Below, piece after piece: positions 7,501-16,361 of a DNA stretch of 16,361 bases. A program made the position numbers and the translations under genes. The stretch is from Nitrospira sp. (GTDB taxonomy: Bacteria > Nitrospirota > Nitrospiria > Nitrospirales > Nitrospiraceae), in assembly GCA_029858925.1 (NCBI GenBank), contig JAOUEB010000004.1, forward strand, positions 1 through 16,361. The letters are read 5' to 3'. The notes under the pieces are model-generated. The model worked only from the letters and a program-made list of their open reading frames with translations, was not told the DNA's origin and ran no database searches. Every line of letters starts with the position of its first letter. Positions within the stretch are counted from its first letter, which is position 1.

Positions 7501-8535
7501 ATCGACGAAGAAAAGACAAAGAAGATCAGAAAGCTGTTGCTCGGCAAAGTAGTGGGCCGCGATTTGATGGACCCGGACACCGGCGACGTCATTTTGAAGA
7601 AAAAGGGCAAGCTGACGGCGGAGATTCTCAAGCGGCTGCCCGACGACACCGTGCGGCACATCATTCTCAGCGATCCGGACGAACAAAAGGAATTGGAGGA
7701 CGTTGAGCGGCGGGCGAAGGAACAGATTGAAATTCTCCAGACGCTCTACGACGAGAAGGTCGGCCGCTTGAAACGGGGCGACGAATTGCCTCCCGGCGTG
7801 ATCAAGCTGGTGAAGGTCTATGTCGCCATGAAGCGTAAGATTCAGGTTGGAGACAAGATGGCCGGCCGCCACGGCAACAAGGGTGTCGTGTCTCGGGTGT
7901 TGCCAGAAGAGGATATGCCCTATTTGCCCGACGGGACTCCGGTCGAAATTGTGCTGAATCCATTGGGTGTGCCGTCTCGTATGAACGTGGGCCAAATCTT
8001 GGAGACGCACCTCGGATGGGCGGCCAAGGCGTTGGGGATCAAAGTGGCCAGCCCAGTCTTCGACGGAGCTTCGGAAAATGAAATTAAGGATTTGCTCAAG
8101 AAGGCAAAGCTGCCTTTGAGCGGGCAAAGCCGGCTGGTTGACGGCAAGACGGGCGAACCGTTCAGTAGTCCGGTTACCGTTGGGTACATGTATGTGCTGA
8201 AGCTCCACCACCTGGTGGACGACAAGATCCATGCGCGGTCCATCGGCCCCTATTCGCTCGTCACACAGCAGCCGTTGGGCGGCAAGGCCCAATTCGGCGG
8301 ACAGCGTTTGGGGGAAATGGAAGTGTGGGCGTTGCAAGCATACGGGGCTGCTTCAACGCTGCAAGAGTTTCTCACGGTCAAGTCCGACGATGTGCCGGGC
8401 CGGTCGCGCATGTACGAAGCGATCGTGAAAGGCGAGCCGTTTCTGGAGCCTGGATTGCCCGAGTCGTTCAACGTCTTGGTCAAAGAGTTGCAAAGTTTGG
8501 GGCTCGATGTCGAGCTGGTCAAGACGCAAGACTAA
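4579..8535 (+). CDS. rpoB: DNA-directed RNA polymerase subunit beta
   Basis: This is the catalytic-cleft subunit of RNA polymerase. It has 1318 residues (E. coli 1342). The rifampicin region is at residues 512-540 ([20 protein letters not shown]); D523, H533 and S538 correspond to E. coli D516, H526 and S531 and are wild type. The conserved [20 protein letters not shown] and [13 protein letters not shown] follow. The active-site lysines are in [13 protein letters not shown] at K1093 and K1101. Compared with E. coli there is a stretch of about 20 extra residues before this point and a missing segment of roughly 50 residues after [13 protein letters not shown]. The C-terminus has the usual [12 protein letters not shown] and [18 protein letters not shown] at 4567-4573 is five nt before the ATG. 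Confidence 0.99.
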   Translation: MSETTLQEFVERKDYSRIRTNIDIPDLIEIQKRSYEEFLQLEAEPERRKDTGLQAALASVFPIPDYNNTAMLEFSSYTLGTPKYDERECLEQGMTFAVPLKLRVRLVVFDREDKGPRKKVLDVREQEVYVGELPLMTERGTFIVNGTERVVVSQLHRSPGASFTHDKGRTHASGKVLFSARIIPYRGSWLDFEFDARDILYVRIDRRRKMPTTILLKAFGFSSDDLLKMYYPVEDIRVSNGKMFRKLDADIHHGLRCSGEVFEKGSKEPLVREGARLTKGLIAKLKAAGVKEIPMLPTELVGRAVLTELVDSKKTKLAEKNQRLTAEIVEAIVESGVEEFKVIYLDMATATPVILDTLEMEKISSKEEAMVEIYRRLRPGETPSVDTARALFDNLFLNSKRYDLSPVGRLKLNKKLGLDLPLEQRTLTAQDIVEVIRYLVNLKIGKGEIDDIDHLGNRRVRSVGELLENQFRLGLVRMERSIKERMNLLDMETVLPHDLINAKPVVAAVKEFFSSSQLSQFMDQTNPLAEITHKRRLSALGPGGLTRERAGFEVRDVHPSHYSRICPIETPEGPNIGLITSLATYARINQFGFIEAPYRKVVKGRVTDEMEFLSAIEGDKYIIAQANSKVDGAGRLVSETVSCRHGGDFIMATPDKIEYMDVSPKQVVSVATALVPFLEHDDANRALMGSNMQRQAVPLLTSESPLVGTGMEAVVARDSGYVIQARRAGVVESVDATRIVVRADSKDGKKGKDSGLDVYDLIKFQRSNQNTCITQTPVVQIGQPVKKGQVLGDGPAIDHGELALGKNILVAFMPWGGYNFEDAILLSEKLVREDVFTSVHIEEFEVEARDTKLGKEDVTRDIPNVGEEALRNLDESGIIRIGAEVKPGDILVGKVTPKGETQLTPEEKLLRAIFGEKAGDVKDTSLTVPPGVEGIVVDVKIFSRKGLDKDERSKSIETDDQMKLQRDHHEELRIIDEEKTKKIRKLLLGKVVGRDLMDPDTGDVILKKKGKLTAEILKRLPDDTVRHIILSDPDEQKELEDVERRAKEQIEILQTLYDEKVGRLKRGDELPPGVIKLVKVYVAMKRKIQVGDKMAGRHGNKGVVSRVLPEEDMPYLPDGTPVEIVLNPLGVPSRMNVGQILETHLGWAAKALGIKVASPVFDGASENEIKDLLKKAKLPLSGQSRLVDGKTGEPFSSPVTVGYMYVLKLHHLVDDKIHARSIGPYSLVTQQPLGGKAQFGGQRLGEMEVWALQAYGAASTLQEFLTVKSDDVPGRSRMYEAIVKGEPFLEPGLPESFNVLVKELQSLGLDVELVKTQD

Positions 8536-8544
8536 CCGCTTGTG

Positions 8545-8563
8545 TGCCGGGTGAGTCCCGGCA
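8545..8563 (+). promoter_or_regulatory. GC-rich hairpin between rpoB and rpoC
   Basis: TGCCGGG (8545-8551) and CCCGGCA (8557-8563) form a perfect 7-bp stem around a 5-nt loop. It ends four nt before the AGGAGG ribosome binding site of rpoC (8568-8573). No T-run follows, so termination is unlikely. It could limit or couple rpoC translation or block 3'-to-5' decay; this is inference from its place. Confidence 0.55.
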
Positions 8564-8581
8564 TCGGAGGAGGGCACTACC

Positions 8582-12766
<4,185 letters not shown>

Positions 12767-12783
12767 TTGTGGTTGAACCTCTC

Positions 12784-12812
12784 TTGACAATATGGTGGCA
12801 GATCAATATAAT
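12784..12812 (+). promoter_or_regulatory. Consensus sigma-70 promoter for rpsL-rpsG-fusA-tuf
   Basis: TTGACA (12784-12789) and TATAAT (12807-12812) are both perfect consensus and are separated by the ideal 17 nt. Transcription should start near 12818-12820, giving a leader of about 52 nt before the rpsL ATG. It begins 17 nt after the rpoC stop, so the str genes have their own start of transcription in addition to any read-through from rpoBC. Confidence 0.9.
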
Positions 12813-12837
12813 CCGCCGTCTTTCATCTGACGGTCAT

Positions 12838-12853
12838 AATTGAGTTCGCAATT
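12838..12853 (+). promoter_or_regulatory. Small hairpin in the rpsL 5' leader
   Basis: AATTG (12838-12842) pairs with CAATT (12849-12853) around a 6-nt loop, three nt before the GGAAGG ribosome binding site at 12856-12861. The stem is short and AT-rich, so it is weak. It may only space the binding site. Confidence 0.3.
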
Positions 12854-12871
12854 CCGGAAGGTTTTAATAGG

Positions 12872-13243
12872 ATGCCGACGATAAATCAGCTGGTAAGAAA
12901 AGGGCGAAACTTGGTCAAGGCGAAGACGAAGAGTCCGGCCTTGAAGTCCTGCCCGCAGAAGCGGGGAGTGTGCCTTCGTGTTTATACTACGACGCCCAAG
13001 AAGCCGAACTCAGCTTTGCGGAAGGTGGCGCGTGTTCGGTTGACGAATGGAATGGAAGTGACAACGTATATTCCCGGTGTCGGGCATAATTTGCAAGAGC
13101 ACTCGATCGTGCTGGTGCGCGGTGGCCGCGTCAAGGACTTGCCAGGCGTGCGTTATCACTTGGTGCGCGGCGCCTTGGATGCGGTGGGTGTGGCAGGCCG
13201 TAAGCAAAGTCGTTCAAAGTACGGCGCCAAGCGCCCGAAGTAG
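12872..13243 (+). CDS. rpsL: 30S ribosomal protein S12
   Basis: S12 lies at the decoding centre of the 30S subunit and affects accuracy. It has 123 residues, typical of the family. The two streptomycin-related lysines are present: K43 in [13 protein letters not shown] and K88 in [13 protein letters not shown], so no resistance substitution is seen at these sites. D89, the residue methylthiolated in some bacteria, is also present. The ATG start has GGAAGG at 12856-12861, ten nt upstream. It is the first gene of the str group after its own promoter. The TAG stop lies in the loop of a strong hairpin (13230-13256). Confidence 0.99.
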   Translation: MPTINQLVRKGRNLVKAKTKSPALKSCPQKRGVCLRVYTTTPKKPNSALRKVARVRLTNGMEVTTYIPGVGHNLQEHSIVLVRGGRVKDLPGVRYHLVRGALDAVGVAGRKQSRSKYGAKRPK

Positions 13244-13256
13244 GGTGTCGGGCGCT
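13230..13256 (+). promoter_or_regulatory. Hairpin enclosing the rpsL stop codon
   Basis: AGCGCCCGA (13230-13238) pairs perfectly with TCGGGCGCT (13248-13256), nine bp, mostly G-C. The 9-nt loop contains the TAG stop of rpsL (13241-13243). In E. coli the rpsL-rpsG intercistronic RNA is the S7 repressor target and mediates translational coupling. The position fits a similar S7-responsive element, but the S7 binding consensus was not checked. Confidence 0.55.
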
Positions 13257-13306
13257 AGGTGGATGGAATGTCGATTCGGTTAAACAACGAACGAGATAGG
13301 TAAACG

Positions 13307-13777
13307 ATGCCTCGCAGTAGATTTTTAGACCAACGTGAAGTGCTGCCAGATGTGCGCTACCGCGACAAGCTTGTCGGGAAATTCATCAACACGTTGATGA
13401 GTGGCGGAAAGAAGAGCACAACCGAGCGCATTTGTTATGGAGCATTCGACGCTATTCAGGAAAAAACCGGCAGCGACCCGCTGAAAGTGTTCAAGGCTGC
13501 GGTTGACAATGTGAAGCCGATTGTGGAGGTGAAGTCTCGCCGTGTGGGAGGGGCTTCGTATCAAGTTCCGGTGGAAATCAGGCCTTCGCGCAGGGTGTCT
13601 TTGGCGCTTCGATGGTTGTCGCAGTATGCGCGTACGCGCGGCGGAAAGAGCATGCGGGAAAAGCTTGCGGCCGAGTTGCTGGACGCCTCGAACAATACGG
13701 GGGCCGCAGTGAAGAAGCGGGAAGACGTCCATCGGATGGCAGAGGCGAATAAGGCGTTCGCCCATTATCGCTGGTAA
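13307..13777 (+). CDS. rpsG: 30S ribosomal protein S7
   Basis: S7 starts assembly of the 30S head by binding the 3' domain of 16S rRNA and sits near the E site. It has 156 residues, the standard length, and ends in the family tail AFAHYRW. The N-terminus [15 protein letters not shown] and the block [15 protein letters not shown] with [14 protein letters not shown] are clear family signatures. The ATG start has only a weak TAGG-type site (13297-13300), which together with the hairpin at the rpsL stop suggests translational coupling to rpsL. It lies 63 nt after rpsL and 114 nt before fusA. Confidence 0.98.
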   Translation: MPRSRFLDQREVLPDVRYRDKLVGKFINTLMSGGKKSTTERICYGAFDAIQEKTGSDPLKVFKAAVDNVKPIVEVKSRRVGGASYQVPVEIRPSRRVSLALRWLSQYARTRGGKSMREKLAAELLDASNNTGAAVKKREDVHRMAEANKAFAHYRW

Positions 13778-13880
13778 CGTGGTTCTGTGCTGCAGGTGAG
13801 CCGTGCTGCGATTCGCAGACATCGAGTGCTCTTGGATCGCAGCAGTGTAGGCCGGCTCGGCTTGCGGCACACGTGTTTTT
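13777..13880 (+). promoter_or_regulatory. Long segmented hairpin with T-run before fusA (candidate attenuator)
   Basis: Nearly the whole rpsG-fusA spacer can fold on itself. Paired segments from outside in are: ACGT (13777-13780) with ACGT (13871-13874); GTGCTGCA (13787-13794) with TGCGGCAC (13863-13870, one G-U); GAGCCG (13798-13803) with CGGCTC (13853-13858); TGCTGCGAT (13804-13812) with ATCGCAGCA (13836-13844). That is 27 pairs in the right nested order. A run of five T (13876-13880) follows, then the fusA ribosome binding site. A smaller competing hairpin is CTGCG-ATT-CGCAG (13806-13818). This looks like an attenuator or a translation-control RNA; which one is not decided by the sequence. 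Confidence 0.6.
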
Positions 13881-13891
13881 AGGGGAATCAA

Positions 13892-15973
13892 GTGGCTCGT
13901 CAAACAGCGCTGGAACATACGCGAAACATCGGCATCATGGCCCACATTGACGCCGGAAAAACCACGACGACTGAGCGGATCTTGTTCTACACGGGCATGA
14001 CGCACAAGCTGGGCGAGGTTCATGAAGGCGCCGCGACGATGGATTGGATGGAGCAGGAGCGTGAGCGCGGCATTACGATTACGGCTGCGGCGACGACCTG
14101 CTTCTGGAAGGACAAGCGCATCAATATTATCGACACTCCTGGCCACGTCGATTTCACGATTGAGGTTGAGCGATCGTTGCGCGTGCTCGATGGTGCAGTG
14201 GCTGCGTTTGATTCTGTGCAGGGAGTGGAGCCGCAATCGGAGACGGTCTGGCGCCAGGCTGATAAGTATGAGGTCCCGCGCATTGCCTTCATGAATAAGA
14301 TGGATCGAGTGGGCGCAGACTTTTACGCCAGTGTTCAGTCGATCATCGATCGACTTGGCGCAAACCCAGTTCCCATTCAGATTCCGATCGGGCGGGAAGC
14401 TGAGTACCGGGGATCGGTGGATCTCGTGAGCATGAAGGGTTTCTTTTACGACGATGAAACCTTGGGCGCTAAGTACGAGGTCGGCGACATTCCGGCGAAT
14501 CTCGTGGATCGGGCGAATGAATATCGTGAGAAAATGCTGGAAGCCGTTGCTGAGTTTGACGATCAGGTCATGGAGAAGTACTTGAATGGTCATGCGCTGA
14601 CAGAAGAGGAAGTGCGCCGGGCGATCAGGGCCGCGACGATCTCGATGAAGGTGACGCCGGTTCTCTGTGGGTCTGCGTTTAAGAATAAAGGTGTCCAGCA
14701 GCTATTGGATGCTGTCGTGGACTACCTGCCGTCGCCGCTTGATATTCCGCCGGTGAAGGGGATTGATCCCAATACGGGTAAAGAGGTCCTGCGCAAGCCG
14801 TCCGACAGTGAGCCGTTTGCTGCGCTTGCCTTCAAGTTGATGACTGATCCATTTGCCGGGCAGGTGGTGTTTTTCCGCGTCTATTCTGGGACGTTGAAGA
14901 CGGGGTCGTCGGTTCTCAATGTGACGAAGGGTACGAAAGAGCGTGTCGGGCGTTTGCTTAAGATGCATGCGAATAAGCGGGAAGAAATCGACGTCGCTTA
15001 TGCGGGCGACATTGTTGCTGCCGTCGGTCTCAGGGGGGCTACCACCGGCGATACGCTGGCGGATGAGAAGCAGCCGGTACTTCTCGAGGTTATGAAGTTT
15101 CCAGAGCCTGTGATTGCGATGGCGATTGAGCCTAAGACGAAGCAGGATCAGGAGAAGATGGGCTTCGCGCTTCAGAAGCTGGCGCAGGAGGATCCTTCAT
15201 TCAGGGTTCGTACGGATGAAGAGACATCGCAAACAATTATTGCCGGCATGGGTGAGCTGCATCTCGAGATTATCGTTGACCGGATGTTGCGCGAGTTTAA
15301 AGTCGAGGCCAATGTCGGTAAGCCGGAAGTGGCGTTTCGCGAAACGATTCGCCGAAAAGCTGAAGCAGAGTCGAAGTATGTCAAGCAGACGGGCGGTCGC
15401 GGTCAATATGGCCATGTCGTGTTGTCGGTTGAGCCATCAGAGCCCGGTAAGGGATTCGAATTTGTCAATAAAGTCGTCGGCGGCGTGATTCCGAAGGAAT
15501 TTATTCCGGCCATTGAAAAGGGTGTGAGGGAGCGGCTAGATAGCGGTGTTATCGCTGGGTATCCCTTGCGTGACGTGCGCGTGACTCTTACGTATGGCTC
15601 TTATCACGATGTGGACTCGAATGAAATGGCCTTCAAAATCGCCGGGTCCATGGCATTTGCCGATGCTTGCAAAAAGGCTGATCCAGTTTTGCTTGAGCCG
15701 ATAATGAAGGTGGAGGTCCTGGTTCCTCAGGAATTCATGGGCGATGTCATCGGCAATCTGAACGGTCGGCGTGGGAAGGTGCAGGGAATGAAGGTCCGGG
15801 CAGGTGCGCAGGCTATCGACGCGTCTGTGCCGCTCAGTGAGATGTTCGGGTACGCGACCGACCTTCGCTCGCGCACACAAGGACGCGCAACGTATAGTAT
15901 GGAATTCGATCGATACGAGCCGGTCCCTCGGCAGATTTCTGAGGCCATTATTACCAAGTATCGCGGTGAGTAA
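13892..15973 (+). CDS. fusA: Elongation factor G (GTG start)
   Basis: EF-G is the GTPase that moves tRNAs and mRNA during translocation and helps ribosome recycling. It has 693 residues (E. coli 704). GTPase motifs: AHIDAGKT (17-24), ERGITI (58-63, canonical switch I), DTPGH (81-85), NKMD (135-138). Domain IV has the tip segment [10 protein letters not shown] with H572, as in translocating EF-G and not only recycling forms. Domain V ends in [13 protein letters not shown]. The GTG start is chosen because it gives the normal [16 protein letters not shown]-terminus and has AGGGGA at 13881-13886. It lies 41 nt before the second tuf, the standard fusA-tuf order. Confidence 0.98.
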   Translation: MARQTALEHTRNIGIMAHIDAGKTTTTERILFYTGMTHKLGEVHEGAATMDWMEQERERGITITAAATTCFWKDKRINIIDTPGHVDFTIEVERSLRVLDGAVAAFDSVQGVEPQSETVWRQADKYEVPRIAFMNKMDRVGADFYASVQSIIDRLGANPVPIQIPIGREAEYRGSVDLVSMKGFFYDDETLGAKYEVGDIPANLVDRANEYREKMLEAVAEFDDQVMEKYLNGHALTEEEVRRAIRAATISMKVTPVLCGSAFKNKGVQQLLDAVVDYLPSPLDIPPVKGIDPNTGKEVLRKPSDSEPFAALAFKLMTDPFAGQVVFFRVYSGTLKTGSSVLNVTKGTKERVGRLLKMHANKREEIDVAYAGDIVAAVGLRGATTGDTLADEKQPVLLEVMKFPEPVIAMAIEPKTKQDQEKMGFALQKLAQEDPSFRVRTDEETSQTIIAGMGELHLEIIVDRMLREFKVEANVGKPEVAFRETIRRKAEAESKYVKQTGGRGQYGHVVLSVEPSEPGKGFEFVNKVVGGVIPKEFIPAIEKGVRERLDSGVIAGYPLRDVRVTLTYGSYHDVDSNEMAFKIAGSMAFADACKKADPVLLEPIMKVEVLVPQEFMGDVIGNLNGRRGKVQGMKVRAGAQAIDASVPLSEMFGYATDLRSRTQGRATYSMEFDRYEPVPRQISEAIITKYRGE

Positions 15974-16014
15974 CTGCCGCTGATTGAATCGTAAGTAGCA
16001 GGGAGGAGTTCGGT

Positions 16015-16361
16015 ATGGCGAAGGCGAAATTTGAGCGGAAGAAGCCGCATGTGAATATTGGGACGATCGGGCACGTGGACCATGGGAAGACCACGTTGAC
16101 GGCGTCGTTGACCAAGGTTTGCGCGGATCGGGGCATGGCGAAGTTCATCCCCTACGACGAAGTGGCCAAGGCGAGCGAGAGCCAAGGGCGCCGCGATGCC
16201 ACGAAGATCATGACCATTGCCATCAGCCACGTTGAGTACGAGACTGACAAGCGGCATTACGCCCACGTGGACTGTCCCGGGCACGCCGACTATGTCAAGA
16301 ACATGATCACCGGCGCCGCTCAGATGGATGGGGCGATCTTGGTCGTCAGCGCCGCTGATGG
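16015..16361 (+). CDS. tuf: Elongation factor Tu, copy 2 (3' end outside window)
   Basis: The first 115 codons of EF-Tu are visible. The start ATG follows GGGAGGAG (16001-16008) by six nt. The P-loop GHVDHGKT is at residues 19-26 and DCPGH at 86-90. Switch I is unusual: between K52-A53 and H72 the sequence is [18 protein letters not shown], about five residues longer than in E. coli, with KIMTI in place of RGITI. The Mg-coordinating Thr is kept as T67 (E. coli T62). It overlaps the sequence of copy 1 from residue 69 onward with only two synonymous base differences over 144 nt. It is the last gene of the rpsL-rpsG-fusA-tuf group. Confidence 0.98.
   Translation, partial: MAKAKFERKKPHVNIGTIGHVDHGKTTLTASLTKVCADRGMAKFIPYDEVAKASESQGRRDATKIMTIAISHVEYETDKRHYAHVDCPGHADYVKNMITGAAQMDGAILVVSAAD
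16218..16361 (+). repeat. tuf direct repeat, right copy (partner 1-144)
   Basis: Bases 16218-16361 repeat 1-144 at an offset of 16217 with two synonymous mismatches. The repeat ends here only because the window ends. It is gene duplication and not a mobile element. Confidence 0.95.

Noticed and set aside
7135..8337. Long open frame on the - strand opposite rpoB (400 codons), and similar ones at 5221-6252, 9998-11194 and 13325-14593
   Set aside because: They lie fully inside strongly recognised + strand genes, show no family motif, and are expected from codon bias in GC-rich DNA.
12998..13138. Possible streptomycin resistance in S12
   Set aside because: K43 and K88 are both unchanged.

Overview
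This window is one continuous block of core translation and transcription genes, all on the + strand. The order is tuf (3' part) - rpmG - tRNA-Trp(CCA) - secE - nusG - rplK - rplA - rplJ/rplL - rpoB - rpoC - rpsL - rpsG - fusA - tuf (5' part). It joins the secE-nusG, L11-L1-L10-L12-rpoBC and str (S12-S7-EF-G-EF-Tu) operons end to end, and a tuf gene borders each side. The DNA looks GC-rich and the spacers are short (25 to 121 nt). Protein sequences, including the unusual EF-Tu switch I, suggest a Nitrospira-like member of the Nitrospirota. That placement is from memory of the families and was not checked against a database.

Layout: 1-1003 is the end of one EF-Tu gene. 1074-1620 holds a zinc-ribbon L33 gene, a tRNA-Trp with encoded CCA, and secE. 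1687-4457 holds nusG, rplK, rplA and a single uninterrupted reading frame that encodes L10 followed directly by L12, with no stop codon between them. 4579-12766 holds rpoB and rpoC; rpoC starts with TTG. A consensus sigma-70 promoter (TTGACA, 17 nt, TATAAT) at 12784-12812 then restarts transcription for rpsL, rpsG, fusA (GTG start) and the second tuf, which runs off the window at codon 116.

The genes supply the translation elongation factors, parts of the ribosomal stalk base, stalk and 30S head/shoulder, the two large RNA polymerase subunits, the elongation factor NusG, and the SecE translocase subunit. No accessory gene, mobile element or CRISPR array was seen.

The most unusual points are: (1) the stop-less rplJ-rplL frame, with a strong internal ribosome binding site in front of the L12 ATG; (2) a family of intergenic elements built from degenerate 7-nt repeats in opposed orientation (rpmG-tRNA, rplA-rplJ and rplL-rpoB spacers); (3) an EF-Tu switch I with about five extra residues and KIMTI where RGITI is usual; and (4) a long multi-segment hairpin with a T-run that fills the rpsG-fusA spacer. 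All are read directly from the sequence; their functions are inference.
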